A program made the position numbers and the translations under genes. This document shows, piece after piece, positions 17,991-26,837 of a stretch of DNA of 64,000 bases. The number at the start of each line of letters is the position of its first letter. The stretch's first letter is position 1. The stretch comes from Paracoccaceae bacterium (lineage in GTDB: Bacteria > Pseudomonadota > Alphaproteobacteria > Rhodobacterales > Rhodobacteraceae). The notes below the pieces were generated by a model. It saw only the letters and a list, made by a program, of their open reading frames with translations. It searched no databases and had not been told where the DNA came from. The DNA is taken from the NCBI GenBank assembly GCA_030148005.1, contig JASBUI010000018.1:62001-126000 (forward strand). Reading direction: 5' to 3'.

Positions 17991-19265
17991 TCAGGTTTCG
18001 CGGAAAGCCTTGCGGAAAAATTCTGTCAGGGGCTGCATCAGATAGGCGATCGGGCGGCGTTCACCTGTCTTGATAAAGGCCTGAAGCGGCGTGCCGGGGC
18101 GCAGATAACCGGACGTGGCGGCCCGGGCCGCAGCCGGTCCTGCAAGTTCAATGCGCGCCTGAAAATAGGCCGGACCGCCGCCCGGCCCGGCGATCGCATC
18201 GGCCGACAGGCGCGACACGCGGCCCGCCAGCGGCGCCGCGGCATCATCCGCCGCACCGGACAAGCGCAACTGAACAGATTGGCCCGGGCGCACATGCCCC
18301 ACATCCAAAAGCCGCACCCGCGCCAGCACGGTCACCGGCCGATCCTGCGGGACGATGTACAAAAGCGGCTGCGCCGGACGAATGACAGAGCGTTCTGCAA
18401 AAACCTCTTGCCCGTAGACCACGCCGGATACCGGCGCGCGGATGGTCAGGTTGCGCCGCTCTTCTGCAAGGGCCGATCTTTGTTGCGACAAATCCCAGAC
18501 AAGCGTTTCAAGATCGCTAAGCTGGGATGCCGCTTCTTGGCGCCGCTGGCTTTGCAGTTGCAACTTCTGGATCGCAATCTCTTCAAGACGCTCACCCGAC
18601 AAGGCGATCTGCGCCTGCAACTCGCCCAAGGCGCCGCTAAGGCGCGCAGCTTCGCGGCGCAGCGACAGGACCCGCCCCGATTGCGCAAGCCCCCGGCTTA
18701 ACAACGCCTCTTGCTGGCGCAGCTCATCGCGGATGAGGTCAAGCTGGCGGCCAAAGGCGCCCTGCTGGGCGCGAATGCCAGCGATCTGATCCCTGATCTG
18801 GTTGCCGCGCTGGTCCTGCTGGCGGATCGCCTGAAGATGGGTTTCGCGGCGCGCCTCAAAGAGGTGTCTTTGCCCCGCAAGGGAAGCTGTGGGAACAGGT
18901 GCGGGTGCCAGTTCGGCCAGACCGTCGCGTTCGGCAACCAGCCGCGCCTGCTGCGCGCCAAGGGCGTTTAGCCGACCGTCCAGCGCCAGTATCTTGCGGT
19001 TCACCCGGTCCGGATCAAGAACGATCAGCGGATCACCGCGCCTGACAAGATCGCCCTCGCGCACATGGACCAAGGCGACAACACCGCCAAAAAGGTGTTG
19101 AACGATCTGGCGGCCCGGCGCGACAACGACGCTTGCATCGGCCACCACCGCCCCAGATATACGTCCGAAAACCGCCCAGCCGCCGAAGCCGCCGACGAGG
19201 ATGGTCAGGGCTAGCGCCCCCGCCGTGATAAGCCCGCGCGCGGGCCAGGGTGCCGCGCCCTTCAT
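17991..19265 (-). CDS. Type I secretion membrane-fusion protein (HlyD/PrtE family)
   Basis: A 424-residue periplasmic adaptor. It has one N-terminal transmembrane segment (about 14-33) and a lipoyl-like first half (VVVAPGRQIVQHLFGGVV, then LVRRGDPLIVLD). A long alpha-hairpin coiled coil (about 95-265, Gln/Arg/Glu-rich) and the C-terminal beta-barrel domain complete the fold. It should bridge the ABC exporter and a TolC-like outer-membrane protein. The ATG overlaps the stop of the ABC transporter gene (ATGA at 19262-19265). No TolC gene or RTX substrate gene is adjacent. Confidence 0.93.
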   Translation of the reverse strand: MKGAAPWPARGLITAGALALTILVGGFGGWAVFGRISGAVVADASVVVAPGRQIVQHLFGGVVALVHVREGDLVRRGDPLIVLDPDRVNRKILALDGRLNALGAQQARLVAERDGLAELAPAPVPTASLAGQRHLFEARRETHLQAIRQQDQRGNQIRDQIAGIRAQQGAFGRQLDLIRDELRQQEALLSRGLAQSGRVLSLRREAARLSGALGELQAQIALSGERLEEIAIQKLQLQSQRRQEAASQLSDLETLVWDLSQQRSALAEERRNLTIRAPVSGVVYGQEVFAERSVIRPAQPLLYIVPQDRPVTVLARVRLLDVGHVRPGQSVQLRLSGAADDAAAPLAGRVSRLSADAIAGPGGGPAYFQARIELAGPAAARAATSGYLRPGTPLQAFIKTGERRPIAYLMQPLTEFFRKAFRET

Positions 19266-20998
19266 GCCACGCCACTTGCCCGTGCGGCGGCGATCTGACC
19301 GTGGTTCTGCACCATCTGCTGAAGCACGACATCCTTGGGGCCAAAGGCCTTACGCGCGCCCTCATCAAGCATCAGAAGGACGTCGCATTCCTGTATTGCC
19401 GCCGGGCGGTGCGCCATGATCAGGACCGCCTTGCCAGAGCGCTTCATCCCGCGCACAGCGGCGTTAAGCGCATCCGATCCCGCGTTGTCGAGGCTTGCGT
19501 TCGGCTCATCGAGGATCAAAAGCGCCGGATCACCGTAAAGCGCTCGCGCCAGTGCGATCCGCTGGGCCTGCCCGCCGGACAGCGGCGCGCCCGTGGCCGA
19601 AATCGGTGTGTCGTACCCCATTGGCAGATCCAATATCAATTCATGCGCCGCCGCGCGTTTGGCCGCCTCAACCACCTTTTCGGCGTCTGGTTCAGCCGCC
19701 ATGCGAGCAATGTTTTCGGCGACAGTGCCTTCAAGGAACTCAACCCGCTGCGGCAGATAGCCGATAAGTTGCCCGTAGGCGTCCGGCCCATATTGATCAA
19801 TCGGCGCGCCGCCCAAAAGGATACGCCCGCCCGAGGGCGGCCAGACGCCCGTCAGCGCCCGCGCCAGCGTTGTCTTGCCCGCGCCGCTTTGCCCGATGAC
19901 ACCCAGCGCCTGACCCGGACGCACCTCGAACGAGACAAGGCGCAGCGCGGCCTGACGACAACCGGGCGGCGATACGGTAACGCGGTCAACGATCAGATGC
20001 GATTCGGGCTGGGGCAGGGCGGTGCGCGCCCGCGCCGGTGGCGCCGCTGTCAGGCCAGCCGCCAGTGACCGCCAGCCTGAAACCGCATGGGCGACCAGCG
20101 CCCATTGGCCGACCACAAGTTCGACCGGCGCCAGCGCCCGCCCCAGAAGGATCGATGCCGCAACCATGGCGCCGGGCGTCAACGCATCCTGAAGGACAAG
20201 GTATGCCCCCGCCGCAAGCAGCACCGATTGCAGAAACATCCGCCAGACGCGCGATGCAGACGCGTAAAGGCCCCCGGCATCTTCATGTGCGACGGTATGG
20301 GAAAGCTGGCGCTGCGACAGCCCGGTCCAACGCCCAAGGATGGCCCCGCGCATCCCCAGTGCCCTGATCGTTTCGGCCTGCCCAAGAACCTGCACCGCCC
20401 ATGCGGTGGCCACCCGCCCCGAAGCCTTGGCGCGCCCATGCGGCGCCGCCGTGGCAAAGCGGTTCGCCAGCGCCAGCGCCAGCAACACCGCGCCCCCAAG
20501 CGCTGCAACCAGCCCCAGAACCGGGTGAAAGATCGCGATCGCCAAGACAAAGACCGGTGTCCACGGCAGATCATAAAGGGCCGCCAGTACCGGAGAGCCG
20601 ATAAACCTGCGCACCGCGTCAAGATCGCCAACCGGCTGGCCCGGCGGACCATTCGGCGCTTGCGCGTTCAAGGCCGGGGCAAGCGAGGCGGACAGAACCC
20701 GCCCTTCGATCACGGTTTGAAATCTGGCGCCGATGCGGGTCAGTATCCGCCCGCGCAGAAAGTCCAGCACGGCCATGTTGAGGTAAAGGAACGCCACAAT
20801 CGCCAGCAGAGAGACCAGCGTCGCCTCGGATCGGCTGGTCAATACGCGGTCATAGACCTGCAACATGAAGATCGGCCCGGTCAGCATAAGGATGTTGATG
20901 AACACACTGAAAAGCCCCACGGCCCAGAACAGGCCACGGCTTTGTCGGCGGGCGCGGATCAGCTCTTGTCTGCCGCCCGAGTGTTCGTTCATTGTCAT
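19262..20998 (-). CDS. Type I secretion ABC transporter, permease/ATPase (PrtD family)
   Basis: A 578-residue exporter half-transporter. An N-terminal membrane domain (about residues 20-310) is followed by a nucleotide-binding domain with Walker A GQSGAGKTT, signature LSGGQAQRIALARAL, Walker B LLILDEPNASLD and the switch His in IMAHRP. No N-terminal C39-like domain is present, matching the PrtD/AprD subgroup that exports RTX-type proteins. The start at 20998 (GGAG upstream) excludes a non-homologous 26-residue extension. It forms a two-gene cassette with the fusion protein. Confidence 0.93.
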   Translation of the reverse strand: MTMNEHSGGRQELIRARRQSRGLFWAVGLFSVFINILMLTGPIFMLQVYDRVLTSRSEATLVSLLAIVAFLYLNMAVLDFLRGRILTRIGARFQTVIEGRVLSASLAPALNAQAPNGPPGQPVGDLDAVRRFIGSPVLAALYDLPWTPVFVLAIAIFHPVLGLVAALGGAVLLALALANRFATAAPHGRAKASGRVATAWAVQVLGQAETIRALGMRGAILGRWTGLSQRQLSHTVAHEDAGGLYASASRVWRMFLQSVLLAAGAYLVLQDALTPGAMVAASILLGRALAPVELVVGQWALVAHAVSGWRSLAAGLTAAPPARARTALPQPESHLIVDRVTVSPPGCRQAALRLVSFEVRPGQALGVIGQSGAGKTTLARALTGVWPPSGGRILLGGAPIDQYGPDAYGQLIGYLPQRVEFLEGTVAENIARMAAEPDAEKVVEAAKRAAAHELILDLPMGYDTPISATGAPLSGGQAQRIALARALYGDPALLILDEPNASLDNAGSDALNAAVRGMKRSGKAVLIMAHRPAAIQECDVLLMLDEGARKAFGPKDVVLQQMVQNHGQIAAARASGVA

Positions 20999-21165
20999 CG
21001 CACGCTCCGGCGTCCGGTGGTCGGTTTCCTTGCGCGAAAAAGCCAGCCGACAGGGTTTTTGTCGCCGATCTGCCACATCAGGGCGTGATAGCGACGCGGC
21101 GCGCTGGGCTTTTCCGGCAGGTTGAGTATGACTTTGAATCTACAAACAAGACGTTGAGATTATCT

Positions 21166-21924
21166 GTGATTGTGGCGTTGACTTATTTCCGTGCGCCAGT
21201 TCGGGCGGCTTATTTCCTTATCTGGCTAGGGGTTCTTGGCGCTTGTTCCCAAGCTACCGTGACCGGCGGTATCCGCGACCCCTATGAGTCGCAGAACCGC
21301 GCGACCCACAACGCCAACGTAGCGCTTGATGCCGCCTTGGTGCGCCCATCGGCAAATGTCTATGGCAAGGCTTTGCCCGGTCCGGTGCGCCAGTCGGTCG
21401 GCAATTTCGCATCAAACCTCACCCTGCCGGGTTTCGTGGTGAACAACATCCTGCAAGGTGACATCAAAAGCGCGGGCCAGAACGGCATGCGTTTCTTGTT
21501 CAACACGGTCTTTGGGCTTGGCGGGGTTCTGGACCCGGCCTCTGACGCGGGGCTTTTCGCGGCCAAGACCGACTTTGGCGAAACGCTTTACGTCTGGGGC
21601 GTGCCAGAGGGCAATTTCGTCGTGCTTCCGGTTATCGGCCCCTCGACAGAGCGGCATATGGTCGGGCGCGTCGTTGATCTTTTCACCAACCCGGTTATTG
21701 CAACGATGCCACGGCCAGAGCGTTATTATGCCCTTGGAACGACCGTCGGTTCACGTTTGGGTGATCGCTATCGCTTTTCAAACACCGTCGACTCCATCTA
21801 TTATGACAGCGCGGACAGCTATGCTCAGGCGAGGTTGCTTTACTTGCAGAACCGTCGTTTTCAGCTTGGGGTCAGCGTAGCGGAAAAGAGTGATAGTGTG
21901 TTTGAGGAACTCTATGGCAACTGA
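21166..21924 (+). CDS. mlaA: MlaA/VacJ-family outer-membrane lipoprotein
   Basis: A phospholipid-trafficking lipoprotein of the Mla pathway, which removes mislocalised phospholipid from the outer leaflet. There is a lipoprotein signal with lipobox VLGAC. The mature part has the VacJ signatures DPYESQNRATHNANVALD, NFASNLTLPGFVVNNILQGD and TDFGETLYVWGVPEGNFVVLPVIGPS. No in-frame ATG precedes the signal peptide. GTG 21166 is my best guess, and TTG 21154 or GTG 21172 are alternatives. It overlaps mlaC by 11 bases, and mlaDEF are not nearby. Confidence 0.9.
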   Translation: MIVALTYFRAPVRAAYFLIWLGVLGACSQATVTGGIRDPYESQNRATHNANVALDAALVRPSANVYGKALPGPVRQSVGNFASNLTLPGFVVNNILQGDIKSAGQNGMRFLFNTVFGLGGVLDPASDAGLFAAKTDFGETLYVWGVPEGNFVVLPVIGPSTERHMVGRVVDLFTNPVIATMPRPERYYALGTTVGSRLGDRYRFSNTVDSIYYDSADSYAQARLLYLQNRRFQLGVSVAEKSDSVFEELYGN

Positions 21925-22507
21925 ATTTAACAGACGCAGCGTGATCGCAGGCGTGGCCGCCGTTTTGGCCGCTGGGCCGGCCTTTGCCATTAGCCAAGGC
22001 GAAGCTGAAAAGCTTGTCGGGCGGCTTGTGGGTGAGATCAACAAGGTCATCAACTCGGGCAAATCGGAAAGCCAGATGTTTGGCGAGTTTGAGCGGATTT
22101 TTGACCGCTACGCCGATGTCCCGACCATTGCACGCTATACTTTGGGCGCAGATGCCCGCAGTGCAAGCGGCGCCCAGATGAACGCTTATACCGACGCTTT
22201 CCGCGGCTATATCGCGCGCCGTTACGGCCGCCGATTCCGCGAGTTCATCGGCGGCGAGATAGAGGTCGTGTCCACAAAGCAGGTCAAAAGCTTTTATGAG
22301 GTCAAAACGCTGGCCAAGCTGCGCGGCAAGGCGCCGTTTGTCCTGACCTTTCAGGTCACGGACCGCTCTGGCAGCGACAAGTTCTTCAACATCCTGCTAG
22401 AGGGCGTGAACCTTCTGCTGACCGAACGATCCGAAATAGGCTCGCTTCTGGATCAGCGCCGGGGCGATCTGAACCAATTGATCACCGACATGCGAAAGCT
22501 GGGCTAG
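21914..22507 (+). CDS. mlaC: MlaC-family periplasmic phospholipid carrier
   Basis: A 197-residue periplasmic protein of the MlaC/Ttg2D family, which ferries phospholipids between MlaA and the inner-membrane MlaFEDB complex. Its signal peptide (about 1-25) has a twin arginine (NRRSVIAG) before the hydrophobic stretch, so Tat export is possible. The body shows the family pattern FERIFDRYADVPTIARYTLG and YIARRYGRRFREF. The ATG at 21914 has GAGGAA upstream and lies within the mlaA 3' end. It ends convergent with the PBP1A gene. Confidence 0.92.
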   Translation: MATEFNRRSVIAGVAAVLAAGPAFAISQGEAEKLVGRLVGEINKVINSGKSESQMFGEFERIFDRYADVPTIARYTLGADARSASGAQMNAYTDAFRGYIARRYGRRFREFIGGEIEVVSTKQVKSFYEVKTLAKLRGKAPFVLTFQVTDRSGSDKFFNILLEGVNLLLTERSEIGSLLDQRRGDLNQLITDMRKLG

Positions 22508-22540
22508 GGGCGAAGGCCCCGCCGCCTGTTTCGCCCGCGC

Positions 22541-24739
22541 CTAGTTGCCGCCAAGGATCTGGCGCAAGACATCAATCAGGATGTTTTCGTTGCGCCGGTT
22601 GTTTGACGGCTGACGCCGGGGTTCGGCCACGATAACGCGCGGCGGCTCTGCCGGTTGGATCATGGGAAGCGGACGCGCGGGCAGGCCGTCTTCGGCCCTT
22701 TGCATCGTCTCGCGCCAGATCGCGGCCGGAAGCCCGCCGCCGGTGACCCCGGTCAGGGGCGAGTTGTCGTCATAGCCCATCCAGACGCCGGCGACATAAT
22801 CGGCGGTAAAGCCCACGAACCATGCATCCCTTGCGCCCTGCGTCGTGCCGGTCTTGCCTGCAACGGCGCGCCCCTCAAGCTTGGCCCGCTGGCCGGTTCC
22901 GCGTTCAACGACCTGGTTCATCATATAGACAAGCTGACGCGCGGCATCGTTCGAAATTACCCGCTCTCCCATGCCGCCCGACTGGCCGATCACGGCGCTG
23001 TCGTCGCCCAGAAGCTTCAGTTCGACCAAACCGTAGGGCGTCACGCTGCTGCCACCGTTCAGGATACCTGCATAGGCGCCGGTCATCTCTAACAGCGATG
23101 CCTCGGACGCGCCCAGCGCCAGCGCCGGACCCAGTGCAAGGTCGCTTTGAATGCCAAATCCTTCGGCCACCTTGCGGACGTTGTCGCGGCCGACCGCCTC
23201 TGAGATGCGAACGGCGGGCACGTTGAGCGAAAGGCGCAGAGCGTCGGTCAGCGTGACCGGGCCCAAGAACTCTCTGGAATAGTTTTTGGGCGACCATGGA
23301 CCAGAGCCGGGAATATCGATGGTCAGCGGCGTGTCCTGCACGACGTCAGCATAGGTATAGCCAAGATCAAGCGCCGTTGCGTAAACGAAAGGCTTGAACG
23401 CCGATCCCGTCTGGCGCTTGGCCATCGTGGCGCGGTTGAAGGCGCCGTTGACCGTGGAATCGCGCCCGCCGACCATGGCCCGGACCGCCCCGTCAGACGA
23501 CATCACCACGATCGCGGCCTCGGCTTTGGAGCCTTCGCTGACCCTTGTCTTGAAAACGAAATCAAGCGCCTCTTCGGCGGCCTTCTGGATCTGCGGATCA
23601 AGCGTCGTGCGCAAGATCACATCCTCGGTCGTGTTGCGCGTCAGAAACGACGGCCCGCTATCCATGACCCAGTCGGCAAAATAGCCGCCCGCCTGCGCCT
23701 TGGCGGCATCGGAAAGCGTCGCGGGGTTGGCGCGCGCATAGTCGGCCTGTTCGGGGGTCAGATATCCTTGATCCTCCATCAGCCCGATGACGACATTGGC
23801 CCGCGACTGCGAAAGCTTCAGATCGCGCGTTGGCGCATAGCGTGTCGGCGCAACCAGAAGACCGGCCAGCATCGCCGCTTCGGCAGGGCGCACATCTGAG
23901 GCCGATTTGCCAAAGTAACGCTGGGCCGCGGCCTCATACCCTTGGGCACCCGCGCCAAGGAAGGCCCGGTTCAGATAGATCGTCAGGATCTCGTCCTTGG
24001 TATATTTGACCTCCATCGCCAGCGCATAGGTGGCCTCTTTGATCTTGCGCCAAAGCGATCCCTCGCGGCAGTCGGCCTCATACTGGGCCTTGGTCTGGCC
24101 GGCCTTGGGATCAAAGGGGACGCCAAGGCACAAAAGCTTGGCCGTTTGCTGGGTGATGGTCGAACCGCCGTTGCCGGACAGGGGGCCGCGCCCTTCGCGC
24201 AGGTTGATGCGGATGGCGCTGGCAATGCCGCGCGGGCTTAGGCCGAAGTGACGATAGAACCGCTTGTCCTCTGTCGCGATGACCGCGTTCTTGAGCGCCG
24301 GGGACACCGTGCCGGCGGTTATCATCCCGCCAAACTGATCACCGCGCCAGGCAAAGGTTTCGCCATAGCGGTCAAGGATCGTGACCGACCCGCGCGTGCG
24401 CCCGTCAACCTGATCGGCGGCCGGGGGCAGCTGAACGTAAAAATACCCCACCGCGATCGCGACCAGCAAAAGAACCACCAGCGTCGCACGATAGAAAAGG
24501 CGCCACAGAAGGCGCAGGATCCAGCGAAAGACATCCCCGATCGCGCCCAAGAGGCGCGCAAGGATGCCGTTGCGCTGCGGACGCTTGCGCCGCGAGGGCG
24601 GTCGCCCGCCACCTGATCCGCCGCCCGATGGGCGCCGCTTTGCTGTCTTGGATGTTGTCGATTTCTGAGCCGCTGACGCGGGCTTGCCATATCGCTTGTC
24701 TGCAACAAGCGATGAACGTTTTCTTCCGGGTCCGCTCAT
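22541..24739 (-). CDS. Class A penicillin-binding protein (PBP1A family)
   Basis: A 732-residue bifunctional peptidoglycan synthase. A basic Ser/Gly/Arg-rich cytoplasmic tail (1-60) precedes one membrane helix (about 84-103). The glycosyltransferase-51 domain has its catalytic Glu in ATEDKRFYRHFG (E157) and the GGSTITQQ motif. The transpeptidase domain has SxxK (S446-K449 in TGSAFKPF), the SLN motif (SLNVPAVR) and KTGTT. It polymerises and cross-links glycan in the periplasm. The long charged N-terminus is typical of alphaproteobacterial PBP1A. It is divergent from glnK. Confidence 0.95.
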   Translation of the reverse strand: MSGPGRKRSSLVADKRYGKPASAAQKSTTSKTAKRRPSGGGSGGGRPPSRRKRPQRNGILARLLGAIGDVFRWILRLLWRLFYRATLVVLLLVAIAVGYFYVQLPPAADQVDGRTRGSVTILDRYGETFAWRGDQFGGMITAGTVSPALKNAVIATEDKRFYRHFGLSPRGIASAIRINLREGRGPLSGNGGSTITQQTAKLLCLGVPFDPKAGQTKAQYEADCREGSLWRKIKEATYALAMEVKYTKDEILTIYLNRAFLGAGAQGYEAAAQRYFGKSASDVRPAEAAMLAGLLVAPTRYAPTRDLKLSQSRANVVIGLMEDQGYLTPEQADYARANPATLSDAAKAQAGGYFADWVMDSGPSFLTRNTTEDVILRTTLDPQIQKAAEEALDFVFKTRVSEGSKAEAAIVVMSSDGAVRAMVGGRDSTVNGAFNRATMAKRQTGSAFKPFVYATALDLGYTYADVVQDTPLTIDIPGSGPWSPKNYSREFLGPVTLTDALRLSLNVPAVRISEAVGRDNVRKVAEGFGIQSDLALGPALALGASEASLLEMTGAYAGILNGGSSVTPYGLVELKLLGDDSAVIGQSGGMGERVISNDAARQLVYMMNQVVERGTGQRAKLEGRAVAGKTGTTQGARDAWFVGFTADYVAGVWMGYDDNSPLTGVTGGGLPAAIWRETMQRAEDGLPARPLPMIQPAEPPRVIVAEPRRQPSNNRRNENILIDVLRQILGGN

Positions 24740-24862
24740 GCGTTAACTTTTCCGACGCTGCTCTTTTTCGGCACTTTATAGGCGTCGCATCAGAAAGTGG
24801 AGCGCCAAGGGACCCGCATACTGACTTTTTGATCTGCCTAAAAATTAATCAACAAACCTAAT

Positions 24863-24881
24863 TTGTGCAAAAATTGTGCAA
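24863..24881. promoter_or_regulatory. Direct repeat TTGTGCAA x2 upstream of glnK-amtB
   Basis: Two identical 8-mers, TTGTGCAA at 24863-24870 and 24874-24881, repeat with an 11-bp period (one helical turn) in the AT-rich divergent region between the PBP1A gene and glnK. NtrC half-sites contain GTGCA, so this may be a nitrogen-control site. The direct rather than inverted arrangement is atypical. Confidence 0.4.
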
Positions 24882-24985
24882 TATGCCGGTTTCTGCGCCC
24901 AGTTTGAACCCTGACAAACTTGTTATCCAGCCGCGCTGCGGTCCTTCTCGGTGGCGATAAATGCGCCACTTGGAAGGGGTTAACA

Positions 24986-25324
24986 GTGAAACTCATCATA
25001 GCAGCTATCAAACCGTTCAAGCTCGAAGAAGTGCGTGAGGCACTTACCTCGATCGGGGTCCGCGGGATGATGGTAACGGAAATCAAGGGATTTGGCTCGC
25101 AGTCAGGTCATACCGAAATCTATCGCGGCGCCGAGTACGCCGTGAACTTTGTTCCCAAGATCAAACTGGAATTGGTCGTTGCCTCTGCAATGGCGGATCA
25201 GGTTGTCGAAACGATCCAGAAGACCGCGAAGACAGACAAGATCGGCGACGGCAAGATCTTTGTCCTCGATGTGCAAGGCGCGGTGCGCGTGCGCACGGGC
25301 GAAACAAATGAAGACGCGATCTGA
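24986..25324 (+). CDS. glnK: P-II nitrogen regulatory protein
   Basis: A 112-residue trimeric signal protein that senses glutamine and 2-oxoglutarate and gates AmtB. The T-loop GHTEIYRGAEY places the uridylylation target at Tyr51. The C-terminal signature KIGDGKIFVLDVQGAVRVRTGE is intact. The GTG start at 24986, with AAGGGG upstream, gives the canonical MKLIIAAIKPFKLEEVREAL; an upstream in-frame ATG adds 22 unrelated residues. The partner amtB follows 29 bases later, the classic glnK-amtB pair. Confidence 0.96.
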   Translation: MKLIIAAIKPFKLEEVREALTSIGVRGMMVTEIKGFGSQSGHTEIYRGAEYAVNFVPKIKLELVVASAMADQVVETIQKTAKTDKIGDGKIFVLDVQGAVRVRTGETNEDAI

Positions 25325-25353
25325 AGATGCGACCCTCTGAAAGGACCAAACGA

Positions 25354-26676
25354 ATGAAAACCGCTAAAATACTTCCCCTGGCTCTTGCTGCGATGGCCTT
25401 GCCCTCGCTCGGGCTTGCTCAAGAGGTCGACAACACGCCACTGAACGGCGACATCGGCTTTATCTTCACAACCTTCATGTTCCTTGTCACAGGTTTCCTT
25501 GTTTTCTGGATGGCCGCAGGTTTCGCGATGCTCGAGGCCGGCCTTGTGCGCGGCAAGAACGTCGCCATGCAGCTGACCAAGAACGTCGCGCTTTTCTCGC
25601 TGGCGTCGCTGTTCTACTACCTGATCGGCTATAACCTGATGTACCCGGGCGACGCCTGGACCATCAACAATATCCTTGGTGCCTTTTCCATCACCTCGCT
25701 AGAGCCTGTGGGCCTTGCCGGTGCAACGCCTGACCTGACATACGCATCCGTCGGCTCGGACTTCTTCTTTCAGCTGATGTTCGCCGCAGCCACCGCATCG
25801 ATCGTTTCGGGCGCCTTGGCCGAGCGGATCAAGCTATGGCCATTCCTTGCCTTCGTCATCGTCCTTACGGCCATCATCTACCCGGTGCAGGCCAGCTGGA
25901 AATGGGGCGGCGGCTTTTTGAACGAAGCGGGCTTTCTGGACTTCGCAGGTTCAACTGTTGTGCACTCTGTCGGTGGCTGGGCTGCCCTTGCTGGCGCGCT
26001 GATCCTTGGCCCGCGTATCGGCAAGTACAAGGATGGCAAAACCATCCCGATGCCCGGCTCGAACCTGACGCTTGCCACGCTTGGTACATTCATCCTGTGG
26101 ATGGGCTGGTTCGGCTTTAACGGCGGATCGCAGCTTTACATGGACACGGCCGGAAACGTGGCCGACATCAGCCGCATCTTTGCCAACACCAACACAGCTG
26201 CTGCTGGCGGCGCGGTTGTGGCGCTGATCCTGACCCAGCTTCTGTACAAGAAGCCGGACCTGACCATGATCCTGAACGGCGCCCTTGCCGGTCTGGTTTC
26301 GATCACGGCAGAGCCACTGACCCCCACGTTGGTCTCTTCGATGCTGATCGGCGGCGTTGGCGGCGCACTGGTGGTCTTTGCGGTACCGCTTCTGGACCGT
26401 CTCAAGATCGACGACGTCGTTGGCGCCATCCCTGTCCACCTCTTTGCAGGTATCTGGGGAACCATCGCGGTTGTCTTCACCAACGGTGACGCAAGCCTTG
26501 CCACACAGATCTATTCGATCGTTGTTGTCGGTATCTTCGTCTTCGTCACATCCGGGATCGTCTGGTTCATCCTCAAGTCCGTCGTTGGCATCCGCGTCAG
26601 CGAAGAAGCCGAAATCACCGGCCTCGACATGGCGGAACTGGGAATGGAAGCATACCCGGAATTCTCGAAAGGCTGA
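25354..26676 (+). CDS. amtB: Ammonium transporter
   Basis: A 440-residue inner-membrane channel for ammonium. A cleavable signal-like N-terminus (to about AQEV) is followed by eleven hydrophobic helices. The twin pore histidines are H204 (AGSTVVHSVGG) and H362 (IPVHLFAGIWG). The ATG at 25354 has AAAGGA upstream. It lies directly downstream of its regulator glnK and ends at a strong terminator, so the two form one transcript probably induced under nitrogen limitation. Confidence 0.96.
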   Translation: MKTAKILPLALAAMALPSLGLAQEVDNTPLNGDIGFIFTTFMFLVTGFLVFWMAAGFAMLEAGLVRGKNVAMQLTKNVALFSLASLFYYLIGYNLMYPGDAWTINNILGAFSITSLEPVGLAGATPDLTYASVGSDFFFQLMFAAATASIVSGALAERIKLWPFLAFVIVLTAIIYPVQASWKWGGGFLNEAGFLDFAGSTVVHSVGGWAALAGALILGPRIGKYKDGKTIPMPGSNLTLATLGTFILWMGWFGFNGGSQLYMDTAGNVADISRIFANTNTAAAGGAVVALILTQLLYKKPDLTMILNGALAGLVSITAEPLTPTLVSSMLIGGVGGALVVFAVPLLDRLKIDDVVGAIPVHLFAGIWGTIAVVFTNGDASLATQIYSIVVVGIFVFVTSGIVWFILKSVVGIRVSEEAEITGLDMAELGMEAYPEFSKG

Positions 26677-26700
26677 CCTCCCTTCCTGTCAGTCACCACC

Positions 26701-26732
26701 TGCCCGGGCGTCTTCGCCCGGGCATTTTTTTT
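26701..26732 (+). terminator. Rho-independent terminator of glnK-amtB
   Basis: A perfect 10-bp stem (TGCCCGGGCG / CGCCCGGGCA) with a TCTT loop is followed at once by eight T residues. This is one of the clearest terminators in the window. Confidence 0.92.
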
Positions 26733-26837
26733 GCGTTTATGGCGGTAAGTCATTGCCGCAAAACATCTGGCAAGAACGCACAAGCCCGCAGCGCGCCAAA
26801 GGCGCGCCCAAGCATAGGCTTTCAGGGAGTGTGGCGG

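Noticed and set aside
20087-21088. 333-codon plus-strand frame opposite the type I secretion ABC gene
   Set aside because: Basic low-complexity composition and full overlap with clear ABC-transporter motifs on the other strand mark it as a shadow.
26791-26807. GCGCGCC-AAA-GGCGCGC hairpin as a terminator for the aminotransferase gene
   Set aside because: No U-tract follows on the minus strand and the three-base loop is tight, so a terminator call is not supported.
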